56,856 bases of DNA from assembly GCA_023458055.1 (NCBI GenBank), contig JAEXAW010000088.1, positions 1-56,856 of the forward strand, given 5' to 3'. This DNA is from Pseudomonadota bacterium. Lineage in GTDB: Bacteria; Pseudomonadota; Alphaproteobacteria; Sphingomonadales; Sphingomonadaceae. This document shows positions 42,907 to 51,960 of the stretch, one piece after another. Every line of letters starts with the position of its first letter. Position 1 is the first letter of the stretch. The notes beneath the pieces were generated by a model. The model saw only the letters and a program-made list of their open reading frames with translations, was not told the origin of the DNA and did not search any database. A program made the translations under genes and the position numbers.

Positions 42907-44053
42907 GCTCCCGGCGAAGGCACGCAGGATCATTTATTGCGCCGCGCTTGCGGTCGCTCCGCTGACGACAACAGCGGCGCAAGCGAAGCCGGAGGCCTCG
43001 GTCGAAATTGAAACCAATATGCTTGTGTCCAATAATGCTTTTCTGATCCCCGGAGAGGACCGTATCACCGGTGCCGCTGAGGTTATCGTGCGCCCGCAGG
43101 TGGATTGGGACCTTGACCCCAAGACACGGTTGGACTTCAGCGCAGAAGCCGGCTTTCGCCAATATCACCGCCTCTATGGCAATTTTCTGACCGGCCTTGG
43201 CGATCTCAACATCCGCCATCGCCGCAACGAATATCTGACGCTATCGGCGCGCGCGCTCTATAGCCGTGACCTCGTGTCCAACTCTCTGGGCGACAGTACC
43301 GATTTCGCCGTCGATTCCCGCAGTATGCGTGAGAGCCTTGATCTGCGCGGGTCGGTGATGTGGAGTCCCAATGCGCGCACGACGATCACCGGAGACGGCG
43401 GCTGGCGCAAGCTGCGCTATCCCGGCTCGGCGCTATTGGAGACAACCAACGCGCATGACTTTGGCCTTAGCGCCAGCCGTCGGATGGATGAGCGAACCAG
43501 CGGGGGGATAAGGCTTCACGCGACCTCCAGCCGCACGGTCAGCGGCAGCGAAAGTTCGGTGCGTGCGCTCAACCTCACCGCGGCGCGACAGTTTGGGACG
43601 CGCTGGCAGGGCGATGCCCAAATCGGGATCGAGTGGAGCAAGCTCGGCGGGGCCGTTCTCGGCCAACGCGAAAGCCGCGCGCGCTTCAACGGGGGCGCAT
43701 CGCTATGTTATGAAGCCGACCGCAGCTCGGCTTGCCTTCGCGGAGCCCTGCGTAGCGAAGTCAGCGGCTTGGGCGGTCTCCAGCGCGAAGTTTCCGTTGG
43801 CGCTACCTATCGCAACCGCCTGTCCGAATATGGTCAATTGATTGCAACCGCCGATTATCGCCGCGCCCGTATGCCCGGCTATGACGCCACCGCCCGGGTG
43901 ATCAGCATGTCCGCCAATTACGAACAGCGCGTCGGTCGCAATCTCTATCTGACCCCCGGTATCGCCTATTTGCAACGCAACCGCCTCGCTGGCGAGAAAG
44001 CCGACGCTGTCATCTTTCGCATCGGCCTGACAATCAAAGGAGACCGTCGATGA
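42887..44053 (+). CDS. Outer-membrane beta-barrel protein of the export locus
   Basis: A 388-residue exported protein with a signal peptide (RIIYCAALAVAPLTTTAAQA) and then alternating hydrophobic/polar strands throughout, typical of a beta-barrel; the end IFRIGLTIKGDRR also fits. It has the look of the outer-membrane proteins that accompany Wza/Wzc genes in XrtA-type loci. Start ATG 42887, with an adjacent GTG at 42884, overlaps the wza-like gene by 20 bases; the stop overlaps the next ATG. It is likely to help the polymer cross the outer membrane. Confidence 0.75.
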   Translation: MSSSFRKLPAKARRIIYCAALAVAPLTTTAAQAKPEASVEIETNMLVSNNAFLIPGEDRITGAAEVIVRPQVDWDLDPKTRLDFSAEAGFRQYHRLYGNFLTGLGDLNIRHRRNEYLTLSARALYSRDLVSNSLGDSTDFAVDSRSMRESLDLRGSVMWSPNARTTITGDGGWRKLRYPGSALLETTNAHDFGLSASRRMDERTSGGIRLHATSSRTVSGSESSVRALNLTAARQFGTRWQGDAQIGIEWSKLGGAVLGQRESRARFNGGASLCYEADRSSACLRGALRSEVSGLGGLQREVSVGATYRNRLSEYGQLIATADYRRARMPGYDATARVISMSANYEQRVGRNLYLTPGIAYLQRNRLAGEKADAVIFRIGLTIKGDRR

Positions 44054-45516
44054 ACGCGGAACAGGAAAGCGACGGCTTGGGGCTTTACCCGCGAGAAATG
44101 ATCGCCGCGATCTATCGCCGGCGCTTCTGGCTGATCGCGCCGGTGCTGCTCGGCCTCGCACTCGCGGCTGCGGCGGTATTTTTGCATAAGCCAGCTTACC
44201 GTTCGACCGCCAAGCTGTTGATCGTCTCCCAGCAGATTCCGACTACCATTGTCGCCTCGCCGCTCGCCAGCATCGCCAATGAACGCATTGGCAAAATTCG
44301 CGAACAGGTGCTCGCGCACGAAAGCCTGATGCAGTTGGTGCAAGACAATAACCTGTTCCCGGAGGAGCGGGCGCGCCTTCCTATCGAAGATGTGCTGCAA
44401 CTCACCCGCGAGGCGATTTCTGTCGATCTCCTCAGCGCCGATGAAGGGCGTCAGGGCGGCGGTCCCACCATCGCCTTCACCCTGTCATTTACCTATTCCG
44501 ATGCGGCCAAAGCGCAGGCTGTCACCCGCCAGCTGACCAATATCTTCCTGGTCGAGGACAAATTATTCCGCACCCAGCAAGCGACGGGAACGGCGACTTT
44601 CTTGGGCCGGCGGGCCGACGAACTGAGGCGTCAACTCGCCGCCCTCGAAGACAAAAGGCGCGGCGTCGAAGCTTATTATGAGGGCGCGCTGCCCAATCAG
44701 GTGGCAATGAGCGCGCAATCGGGGTCCGCGTTACGGGCGGAAATATCGCGCATCGATGCGGAAACACAGGGTCTTTCGCAACAAAGCAGCTTACTTGCCG
44801 CGCGCGCTCAAGAAGATGCGCGTACCCCTCCGGGCGTCGAGGCGCTGCGCCGCGCGGAAGAACGGTTGAACCAGTTATCAGCGGTTTATGCCGACAGCTA
44901 CCCGGAGGTTGCCGCCGCCCGCGCTGCGGTCGAACGGCAGCGCGCATCACTCCGCCAGACGCAAGCATCGCAGGGCGACAGCTTGATACAGCGCGAAATC
45001 GCCTCGAGCCACGCGCGCTCGCAAATGCTGGCGGCCCGCCGCGCCGAACTGGTCCAGGCCATCGCCGCCATGGAACGGCGGACCTCTTTGGCCCCTCAAG
45101 CCACGTACGAACTCAACATGATCGAGCGCGAATATGAAAATATCCGCCGTCAATATGAGGCTCTGCGCGAAAAGCAGCTCGACGCGCAGGTCGCCGTAAC
45201 GCTTCAATCAGAAGACAAGGGCGAACGCTTTTCCGTGGTGGATGAGCCGAGCCTGCCCTATCGGCCTTTGGGCGCCCAGCCGATCGTCGTGCTGCTTGCC
45301 GGGCTCATTTCGGGTCTCGTCGCGGGGATTCTTTCTATCCTTATCTATGACCTCGCAAAAGGGACGATCCATGGCGCATCGTCATTGACCCGACTGCTCG
45401 GAGCAGCGCCGCTGGGGATCATCCCGGTCGCGACAAAGCCGCATTATTTCTCCCGCATCGGTAGCTGGTTCTCGCGCAAGAATAGCGGGTCGCCGCCGAT
45501 CTGGTCGGCTGAGTAA
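44050..45516 (+). CDS. Wzc-like polysaccharide chain-length determinant (no kinase domain)
   Basis: A 488-residue inner-membrane protein with two membrane helices (WLIAPVLLGLALAAAAVFL near residue 33 and IVVLLAGLISGLVAGILSIL near 415) and a long periplasmic coiled coil, as in Wzz/GumC-type co-polymerases. YELNMIEREYENIRRQYEAL before the second helix is typical of the family. The kinase half is provided by the next gene, so the Wzc function is split as in CapA/CapB systems. Its ATG overlaps the barrel gene's stop. Confidence 0.9.
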   Translation: MNAEQESDGLGLYPREMIAAIYRRRFWLIAPVLLGLALAAAAVFLHKPAYRSTAKLLIVSQQIPTTIVASPLASIANERIGKIREQVLAHESLMQLVQDNNLFPEERARLPIEDVLQLTREAISVDLLSADEGRQGGGPTIAFTLSFTYSDAAKAQAVTRQLTNIFLVEDKLFRTQQATGTATFLGRRADELRRQLAALEDKRRGVEAYYEGALPNQVAMSAQSGSALRAEISRIDAETQGLSQQSSLLAARAQEDARTPPGVEALRRAEERLNQLSAVYADSYPEVAAARAAVERQRASLRQTQASQGDSLIQREIASSHARSQMLAARRAELVQAIAAMERRTSLAPQATYELNMIEREYENIRRQYEALREKQLDAQVAVTLQSEDKGERFSVVDEPSLPYRPLGAQPIVVLLAGLISGLVAGILSILIYDLAKGTIHGASSLTRLLGAAPLGIIPVATKPHYFSRIGSWFSRKNSGSPPIWSAE

Positions 45517-45530
45517 CAGGAGGGGACGTC

Positions 45531-46316
45531 ATGCACGCCGAAGTTGAAATCGATAATATCGTAAGATTTGATCCCCCCGCCGAAGGCGCGCCGCCCCGCT
45601 CCGCGCATCGACTTGACCATATGTGGCTGACGCGGAACAATATTGTGGGATTTGAGCCCGCCAGCAAAGATACGCATCCCTTTTCGGTCTTGCGGTCCCA
45701 GCTGCTCAAGCACACCAAATCCTCTGGTGAGCGGGTATTTGCGCTGACATCGGTGCAGCCGGCCAACGGCAAGACGCATGTTGCAGCCAATCTTGCAGCA
45801 ATCCTCAGCCGTATCCATCCCACCATTTTGATCGAGCTGGACCTTCGCCGCCCCTCGGTCGGTCATCGCTTGGGTTTGCCCAACGATCTCCCTGGTGTTG
45901 ATGATTATCTGTTTGGTGAAGCCAGCATGCGTGAAGCCGCGATCCGCATCGATGGCTTCGACCTCTCGGTTTACCGGGCGCGGCGGCCCGTCGCCAATCC
46001 GGAAAAATATCTCGCCTCGACCCGTCTTGCCGAGATGTTCCAGGCCCTGCGGACCGATCCGGCGCGGCCGATTTGCATCGTCGATACGCCGCCCGGTGCA
46101 ATCCATCATGACGATGTGATGCTGATCGCACCCGCCATTGATGGTATTATCATGGTGGTCGAGGAGGCACGGACAGCGAAACATGCGTTGGTCGAAACCA
46201 TCAAGTCGCTCAGCCCGACGCCGGTCATCGGATCGGTATTGAACAAATCCGTTTCGACCCGGCGCGATACCAATGATTATGACTATTATTACGCGTCGCA
46301 GTCCTATGACCCGTAA
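45531..46316 (+). CDS. CpsD/CapB-like tyrosine autokinase
   Basis: A 261-residue MinD/ParA-type P-loop protein. Walker A is QPANGKTHVAANLA, Walker A' is LIELDLRRPSVG, and Walker B is CIVDTPPG. The C-terminus ends in a tyrosine cluster (NDYDYYYASQSYD), the autophosphorylation region expected of a BY-kinase. It has a strong ribosome-binding site (AGGAGGGG) 14 bases after the chain-length gene. It would cycle phosphorylation with that partner to control polymer export. Confidence 0.9.
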   Translation: MHAEVEIDNIVRFDPPAEGAPPRSAHRLDHMWLTRNNIVGFEPASKDTHPFSVLRSQLLKHTKSSGERVFALTSVQPANGKTHVAANLAAILSRIHPTILIELDLRRPSVGHRLGLPNDLPGVDDYLFGEASMREAAIRIDGFDLSVYRARRPVANPEKYLASTRLAEMFQALRTDPARPICIVDTPPGAIHHDDVMLIAPAIDGIIMVVEEARTAKHALVETIKSLSPTPVIGSVLNKSVSTRRDTNDYDYYYASQSYDP

Positions 46317-46419
46317 ATAAAGCACAAGCCTGCCTCACTCCGGACGAGCCGGATTGTATAGGACCTGCGCCGATTTTTCTTCGCCATCCCCACCTGCCCC
46401 TTCGCGGAGACCTCCTTGA

Positions 46420-47385
46420 ATGGTTCGTGACTTTCTTACTGAACGACAGCGCTGGCTAAGGGACTTGCCCGCGCGCACTGCGCTCAAGCTGTTCAACCAG
46501 CCGCGCGTGCGAGCGGTTTTGGGACCGAAATATGACCGGGCGCGGACCGTGCATCAACCATCGCTGCCGAAGTTGAGCGGCATAGACGCCGAAATCGTCA
46601 CCGCTTTGGAGACGGACGGCATTTACATAACGTCGCTGGATGCCCTCAGGCTGGACGGGATCGAATCCGTCCTGACCGAGGCCGCGCGGCTGGGTGATGA
46701 TTTCGCAGCCGAAGCCCATCGTCGCACCGCCAAGGGTGAGGTCTTCCACATCGTTCCGCCTGAGCGCGTCGTTGATCATGCGGACATATATCGGCTCGGT
46801 TTGCAGGATCGCCTGCTCAATATCGCTGAAAATTATATCGGGCTGCCTCCCGCTTATGATGGCGTTATCATCAACTATACCGTCGCGGACGGTCGCGAGA
46901 TTTCGACCCGCAAATGGCACCGCGACTGGGAAGACCGACGGATGCTCAAGGTCGCCATTTACCTCAATGATGTCGATGAAAGCGGCGGGCCGTTCGAAAT
47001 GATCCGCCGCTCCGACACGATGCAGAGCGATGCCAACGGGTTCAATTATGAACTGGCGGACGATGCCGCATTGAGCGAGCGACTGGGCGCGTCCTACACC
47101 GATGATATCGTCAGCTGTTCGGGCCCTGCCGGAACCGTTATCTTCACCGATACGGCGCGCTTTTTCCATCGCGGCAAGCCCGCAACAGCGCGCGACCGCG
47201 TTGCCATTTTCTACAGCTATTTTGCCAACCGGCCGCGCCACCCCTTTTTGTGCGAACGAACGGGCATGCGCCGCCGCGACATCGCGCAGTTGGCGCATCC
47301 GCTCCCGGAACGGCAACGGGGAGCCGCGCTGTGGCGCAAGCGGTTGCCGATCGTACTGCGTATCATTCCGCCCGCCAAATTGTAA
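46420..47385 (+). CDS. Phytanoyl-CoA dioxygenase-family hydroxylase
   Basis: Second 2OG-Fe(II) oxygenase of the locus, unrelated in sequence type to the one at 34279. The 321-residue product has the HxD in KWHRDWED (His167, Asp169), VAIYLNDVDESGGPFEMI, a distal His in TARFFHRGKP (His250) and the 2OG-binding Arg in ARDRVAIFYSYFAN. PhyH-like enzymes in polysaccharide loci have unknown targets. It is convergent with the GT4 gene that ends at 47399. Confidence 0.85.
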   Translation: MVRDFLTERQRWLRDLPARTALKLFNQPRVRAVLGPKYDRARTVHQPSLPKLSGIDAEIVTALETDGIYITSLDALRLDGIESVLTEAARLGDDFAAEAHRRTAKGEVFHIVPPERVVDHADIYRLGLQDRLLNIAENYIGLPPAYDGVIINYTVADGREISTRKWHRDWEDRRMLKVAIYLNDVDESGGPFEMIRRSDTMQSDANGFNYELADDAALSERLGASYTDDIVSCSGPAGTVIFTDTARFFHRGKPATARDRVAIFYSYFANRPRHPFLCERTGMRRRDIAQLAHPLPERQRGAALWRKRLPIVLRIIPPAKL

Positions 47386-47398
47386 TCGCTTGGTGCAG

Positions 47399-48712
47399 TC
47401 AAATCACCGGGGTGAGCAACTGGGCTAGATAGCGTGCGTTGGTATCCGGATCGTGCATGGTGCGCACGCGCTCGCGGCCGATCTCTCCCATGCTTTGCAG
47501 TTGCTCGGGCGAGGCCTCTAGTACCGCTTGCATTGCTTCGGCGATCGCATCAATCGAACCCGAGGGGACAAGCCAGCCATTAGCTCCATCAACCAGTTCC
47601 GGGATGCCCGCAATCGCCGTCGTCACTGTGGGCCGACCCAGCGCCAACGCCTCCATCAGCACCACCGGCAGCCCTTCCGCAAAGCTTGGCAGCACCAGCG
47701 CGCGCGACGCGGTCAGTTCCTCGCGGACATCGTCGGATGATCGCCAGCCCAATAGCCGCACATGGTCGTGAAGGTTCAGTTGCCGGATTTGCGCCTCCAG
47801 CATGGCGCGATCCTCGCCATCGCCGATAATATCGAGCGTGAAATCATGGGTGGCCGCAACGCGCGCGGCGGCCGCAAGAAGCAGCGGCAGCCCTTTTTGC
47901 GCGCTGAGCCGCGCTACGCTAATCAGCCGCTTGGTCTGCAAACCGGCGTCGGATCGGCTCTCTAGAAAATGCGGCGCAACTGCGCAGCGCACAACCTTGA
48001 TGCGGTCCCAATGCACCGGATCCGACCAGCGCATCAACTGGCTCCGGCCAAAACTGGACACCCCGACGGCAAAGGCCGCATCGGCGATCTTGCCGGGGAG
48101 GTTGAGCGCGCGTGGCGCATCAAACTCGTCAGGCCCGTGTGCTGTAAAGCTATAGGAAATGCCCGCCAACCGGCTCGCCAAACGCGCGACGGCGACCGGA
48201 TTGGTGCCGAAATGAACGTGCACATGAGCGATATGCCTGCGCTCCATCTCCTTCGCCAACAGGGCCGCCTCGGCAAAATAGGCAAAGGCGTGAAGCGGAC
48301 TCCGTTCCGCCCGCAGCGAGAACCATAAGGCACGCAAGGATTTCACCGGACGGCTGAGAAAGCTTCGCAGGACCGCGCGTGCAAGACCCGCGGCATTGCC
48401 ATCTAACAGGGTCACGGTCCGCTCCGCCTCGCGGCGATCTTCCGGGTCTGAAAATGTCTCGCTCGTGCGCCGGATGGTGAATGGCGCAACCTGCAGCCCC
48501 GCGCGCTCCAGCGCGGCGATTTCGGTTCGGATGAAGCTGTGGCTGATCTTGGGATAGACATTCACCAGATAGGCAAGCTTGCCCGACACATCAGCAGACG
48601 ATTGCAGCGATGATCGAGGCATCTCAGTCGCAGTGTCCCGCACACGCTCGGCTGCGCTACGGCCTGCATCTGCCAGCGCGCCCCCCGCCTCATGAAGTTC
48701 AGACAATTTCAT
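47399..48712 (-). CDS. Family 4 glycosyltransferase
   Basis: GT-B fold transferase with LAYLVNVYPKISHSFIRTEI at its N-terminal domain, HVHVHFGTNPVAVARLASRL, SYSFTAHGPDEFDAP, LISVARLSAQKGLPLLLAAA and the EX7E motif in FAEGLPVVLMEALALG. ATG 48710-48712 has AAGG eight bases upstream; an in-frame ATG 27 bases upstream (48737-48739) has no such site but is possible. The first 50 residues are of low similarity and may be a flexible leader. It is divergent to the SleB-type gene. Confidence 0.88.
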   Translation of the reverse strand: MKLSELHEAGGALADAGRSAAERVRDTATEMPRSSLQSSADVSGKLAYLVNVYPKISHSFIRTEIAALERAGLQVAPFTIRRTSETFSDPEDRREAERTVTLLDGNAAGLARAVLRSFLSRPVKSLRALWFSLRAERSPLHAFAYFAEAALLAKEMERRHIAHVHVHFGTNPVAVARLASRLAGISYSFTAHGPDEFDAPRALNLPGKIADAAFAVGVSSFGRSQLMRWSDPVHWDRIKVVRCAVAPHFLESRSDAGLQTKRLISVARLSAQKGLPLLLAAAARVAATHDFTLDIIGDGEDRAMLEAQIRQLNLHDHVRLLGWRSSDDVREELTASRALVLPSFAEGLPVVLMEALALGRPTVTTAIAGIPELVDGANGWLVPSGSIDAIAEAMQAVLEASPEQLQSMGEIGRERVRTMHDPDTNARYLAQLLTPVI

Positions 48713-48872
48713 AAATCCAGCCTTGCTGCCTGCTGCCATTATGAACCAGCTTGGTCCCCGGCGGCATCCTGATTTTCCCTAATCACTTCTATGCCCCGCT
48801 TCATCCTCATGGAGATTCCCAACGCGAATTTGAGCCTGTTTTTTGCCGATAGGAATGGAGCCGCCAAAGGAC

Positions 48873-48899
48873 CAAAATCCCAGCGAATTGGGAGTCCCC
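48873..48899. promoter_or_regulatory. Candidate operator, AAAATCCCA...TTGGGAGT
   Basis: Inverted half-sites TCCCA and TGGGA separated by six bases, in the divergent gap upstream of the SleB-type gene. A degenerate version is about 60 bases away (TTCCCAACGCGAATTTG, around 48816). See 42135-42160 and 35213-35234. Confidence 0.3.
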
Positions 48900-48970
48900 G
48901 GAAAAATGCCTGTTCATGTTCAGTTCGATTACGCCACCGCCACGTGCGACGCAAGGCCGGACTAGGTTCG

Positions 48971-50311
48971 ATGCCCCGGTCATCTTCTCCTTTGCCCCAA
49001 CAGGATCGGTCCCCCCTCCCCCATCTGGCGCGCGCGGCTTTCACCGGCGCGCGCGCCAGAAAATATGCAGGACCGTTGCTCGCCAGTCTCATTCTTTCTT
49101 TTTTCGCTGTGTTCGGTCCGGTGGCCAGCAGCGACGGCAACTCCCGCATCGGTACGGTTCAGATACCCACACCAACCCCCTTTTCTGGTAGCCTGGAAAG
49201 CGCCGCCGCTGCGCTGTCGCTAGAACCATTTGCCACGCCGGTTGATCCAGCCTTGCCCTCTGCGAACGCGAGCGAAGATGCCGCCCGCGCGATCAACGCG
49301 CGCATCCCCTTTGCGCCCCAAGCCGCGATCCCCGCCCATGCATTTATGTGGGCCGGCGGTTCGGTGGGGCGCGAACGCGCGACGGATTGCCTCGCGGCGG
49401 CAGGCTATTATGAAGCGGGACTTGGGGCAGAAGATCAACGCGCCGTGATGCAGGTGATCCTCAATCGCGTGCGCCATCAAGCGTTTCCGCACTCGGTTTG
49501 CGGCGTTGTGTTTCAGGGTTCGGAGCGCTCCACCGGCTGCCAGTTCAGTTTCACCTGTGATGGCTCAATGTTCCGCCGCGTGCCGTCCGAGGCTGCCTGG
49601 CGGCAGGCGAAAATCGTGGCCCTGGAAATGCTTACCGGTCGGGTGGAAGCAATCGTCGGCAACGCCACCCATTATCACACCAATTGGGTGCACCCCTATT
49701 GGAGCAGCGAGATGCAAAAGATCGCGGCGGTGAAGACGCATCTGTTCTTCCGTTGGGCCGGTGCGAGCGGCGATCCCCAGTCCTTCACCAACCGTTACAG
49801 CGGCGCAGAACCACAGATTACGCGAATGGCGCTGCTGTCCTTCGCGCATCAGACCAACCCAACATCGTCGAAGATATTCGATGCCGCCGCATCACCCACC
49901 ATTGCCAGCGCTGGTGATACAACAGATCGTGCCTTGATCCCGCCCCCCATCGCTGAACTTAACCCAGCCGTCGGTACCGAGGTAGCTTTGACGGTCAAGC
50001 CCCGCGCGCTTCCTGACCAGGCCAGCGCGCCGGATGCGGATATATTTCTCGTCGCCTTGGACGGTGCGACCGATCCCGATGCATTCCTCCGCCGTGCGGA
50101 ACAAAGTTGCGCCGGAAAAACCAGCTGCCGTTTCCTCGGCTGGACGGACGGAAGCCGCAAGGCAAGCCGCTTCCCCGTTTCCGGTGCGTCCATCGACGCC
50201 ATGTCGTTCAGCTATATCCGGCCAGGGGCAGGCGAGCCCGCCAAGGCGCGGTGGAACTGTGCCGAATTTCCGCGCGAGGACCGGGCGCAATGCCTCCGGC
50301 GCGGTGGCTGA
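48971..50311 (+). CDS. SleB-type cell wall hydrolase
   Basis: The hydrolase domain shows the family signature DCLAAAGYYEAG (catalytic Glu), DQRAVMQVILNRVRHQAFPH, CGVVFQGSERSTGCQFSF and NATHYHTNWVHPYW. ATG 48971 gives a short leader and a membrane/signal segment (GPLLASLILSFFAVFGPVAS), then about 80 residues of linker before the domain. The C-terminal 130 residues include a separate small domain with Cys pairs (QSCAGKTSCRFLGWTDGS). Such enzymes often accompany export loci, perhaps opening peptidoglycan for the trans-envelope machinery. The frame stays open upstream to 48791; start uncertain. Confidence 0.8.
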   Translation: MPRSSSPLPQQDRSPLPHLARAAFTGARARKYAGPLLASLILSFFAVFGPVASSDGNSRIGTVQIPTPTPFSGSLESAAAALSLEPFATPVDPALPSANASEDAARAINARIPFAPQAAIPAHAFMWAGGSVGRERATDCLAAAGYYEAGLGAEDQRAVMQVILNRVRHQAFPHSVCGVVFQGSERSTGCQFSFTCDGSMFRRVPSEAAWRQAKIVALEMLTGRVEAIVGNATHYHTNWVHPYWSSEMQKIAAVKTHLFFRWAGASGDPQSFTNRYSGAEPQITRMALLSFAHQTNPTSSKIFDAAASPTIASAGDTTDRALIPPPIAELNPAVGTEVALTVKPRALPDQASAPDADIFLVALDGATDPDAFLRRAEQSCAGKTSCRFLGWTDGSRKASRFPVSGASIDAMSFSYIRPGAGEPAKARWNCAEFPREDRAQCLRRGG

Positions 50312-50365
50312 CAGGCAGAATTTTATGAGCGGTCGCACCCATCATCATGATTATGCAGGCATATT

Positions 50366-51751
50366 ATGAACGCGCATACGCTTAATTTTTCTCGGGCGGC
50401 GACCATCCATTACCGGCACAGGCCGTCGAAAGAAATGGCGCGATTGTGGCTCGCGGGGGTGCTCATCCTGATTGATGTGCTGATCATCCAGATCGCCTAT
50501 CTCGCGGTCGATACCCTGTTTGTCGGCACCCCGCTCACCGTGGGCCTCACGGTTTCGATGGGGACGGTGATCCCGATCTTCCTCATCTGCGCGTTCATGC
50601 TCCGCGCCTATTCCGGACCTGCGCTCCTCAATTGTAGCTTATCCGTCGGTCGCGCCGTGCGCGCGCTGATCACCAGTGCGGCGGTTTTGGGGCTCATCCT
50701 TTTCTCGCTTGATGCGGGTCCGCAGATTTCGCGGATTGGAATCGCCCTCACGCTTGGCTTGTCGATCATCTTCATTGCGTGCAGCCATTACGTCTTCGCC
50801 AGACATGCGCGCGGCCAGTTGGGCGATTCGCTCTATTCGATTGTCGAGCTATGCGACGGTTCGGTCCCGCGACCGCAAGGGTGTGAGCCGGGTCTCGACA
50901 CCCGCTTTTTCTTCAATCCGACCTGCCCTAGCGCCGGGAGTTTCGACCGGCTCGCACAAGTTATCAGCGGCGTTGACCGGGTGATCGTCCATTGCGACAA
51001 GGATCGCCGCGCGATTTGGGCGGACGTGTTTCAGGGGATGAACGTCCATGTCGAATTTATCGCCGAGGAATGGGCCAATATCCGCCCGCTCGGCGTCAGC
51101 GAACATAGGGGCAATCGCACGATTGTCGTGGCGCGCGGCCCGCTCAACCTGCATGACCGGATCATCAAACGCTGTTTTGACATTGCCTGTTCAGGTGCCG
51201 CCTTGATCGCGCTTTCGCCGCTGCTGGTCGCTGTCGCGATCATCATCAAGCTCGATAGTCCGGGTCCCATATTCTTCGTCCAGCCCCGGATTGGCCGTAA
51301 GAACAAGCTGTTCAGCGTGATCAAATTTCGCAGCATGCGACAGGACCGGTGCGACAAGGCGGGCGCGGTCTCGACCGGACGTCAGGATACCCGTGTGACC
51401 CGCGTCGGCAATTTTATCCGCCGCACCAGCATCGATGAACTGCCGCAACTGATCAACATCTTGAAAGGCGATATGAGCATTGTCGGGCCGCGTCCCCATG
51501 CGGTCAGCTCGACCGCCGATGATCGCCTGTTCTGGGATATCGACAATCGCTACTGGCACCGCCACGCCTGCCGCCCCGGCCTCACCGGTCTTGCGCAAAT
51601 TCAGGGACTACGCGGCGCGACCGAATGCGCCAAAGATTTGACCGACCGCGTTGCGGCGGACCTTAATTATCTCCAGCGCTGGTCCTTCTGGAGCGACATC
51701 AAGATTATTTTGCGGACGTTCAAAGTGATCTGCCACGTCAATTCGTTTTGA
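50366..51751 (+). CDS. Polyprenyl-phosphate sugar-phosphate transferase (initiating)
   Basis: Starts polysaccharide repeat-unit synthesis on undecaprenyl phosphate. The 461-residue product has four N-terminal membrane helices, a degenerate CoA-binding-like middle part and the WcaJ/PglC-type catalytic domain: KRCFDIACSGAALIALSPLL (membrane helix), SPGPIFFVQPRIGRKNKLF, VIKFRSMRQD, RRTSIDELPQLINILKGDMS, IVGPRPHAV and RPGLTGLAQIQGLRG. It is the last polysaccharide gene before the CRISPR locus and the only initiating transferase in the window. Confidence 0.93.
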   Translation: MNAHTLNFSRAATIHYRHRPSKEMARLWLAGVLILIDVLIIQIAYLAVDTLFVGTPLTVGLTVSMGTVIPIFLICAFMLRAYSGPALLNCSLSVGRAVRALITSAAVLGLILFSLDAGPQISRIGIALTLGLSIIFIACSHYVFARHARGQLGDSLYSIVELCDGSVPRPQGCEPGLDTRFFFNPTCPSAGSFDRLAQVISGVDRVIVHCDKDRRAIWADVFQGMNVHVEFIAEEWANIRPLGVSEHRGNRTIVVARGPLNLHDRIIKRCFDIACSGAALIALSPLLVAVAIIIKLDSPGPIFFVQPRIGRKNKLFSVIKFRSMRQDRCDKAGAVSTGRQDTRVTRVGNFIRRTSIDELPQLINILKGDMSIVGPRPHAVSSTADDRLFWDIDNRYWHRHACRPGLTGLAQIQGLRGATECAKDLTDRVAADLNYLQRWSFWSDIKIILRTFKVICHVNSF

Positions 51752-51778
51752 ACGACTCATGATAGCCTTCCTCACGTC

Positions 51779-51804
51779 AAAAAAAACGGGGGCCGTAGCC
51801 CCCG
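51779..51804 (-). terminator. Intrinsic terminator of the predicted tracrRNA
   Basis: Read on the minus strand it is CGGGGGC, loop TACG, GCCCCCG, followed by eight T. This is a near-ideal intrinsic terminator. On the plus strand the stem is followed by CCTTATTT, a weak U-tract, so it may also reduce read-through from the sugar transferase gene. Confidence 0.85.
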
Positions 51805-51872
51805 CCTTATTTGGTGCAATTCAGATTGCTTGTTAACAACCAGACCTGCGATTTCTGAATGGCTCTATAGTG
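51779..51872 (-). ncRNA. Predicted tracrRNA of the type II-C CRISPR system
   Basis: The minus strand near 51850-51859 reads TTCAGAAATC, an exact complement of GATTTCTGAA in the CRISPR repeat (crRNA sense). After a small bulge, GGTCTGGTTGT pairs with the 5' part of the repeat over eleven consecutive positions including G-U pairs. Then come a short hairpin (GCAATCTGAATTGC) and a strong terminator (51779-51804). This is the expected order: anti-repeat, nexus-like hairpin, terminator. A promoter-like pair (TTGACT and TATAGA) lies upstream. It is divergent to cas9. The 5' end is not certain; initiation near 51857 would begin in the pairing segment. Confidence 0.85.
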
Positions 51873-51894
51873 GAGCAAAAATTTCCGAAGTCAA
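51864..51894 (-). promoter_or_regulatory. Candidate tracrRNA promoter
   Basis: On the minus strand TTGACT (51889-51894) and TATAGA (51864-51869) resemble -35 and -10 boxes, separated by 19 bases (slightly long; alternative -10 registers give 17-18). Confidence 0.5.
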
Positions 51895-51960
51895 GCCCAC
51901 CATAGGTTGAAATTATCTCCCTTTGGGATAGCCTCGACGCTTGACAGGGGGAATGATTCA

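Noticed and set aside
45750..45800. Degenerate Walker A in the CpsD-like kinase
   Set aside because: QPANGKTHVAANLA keeps the GKT and following pattern seen in many BY-kinases, so it is not treated as a defect.
51941..51946. TTGACA as a -35 box for cas9
   Set aside because: It is only 15 bases before the cas9 start codon, too close for a -10 box and leader.
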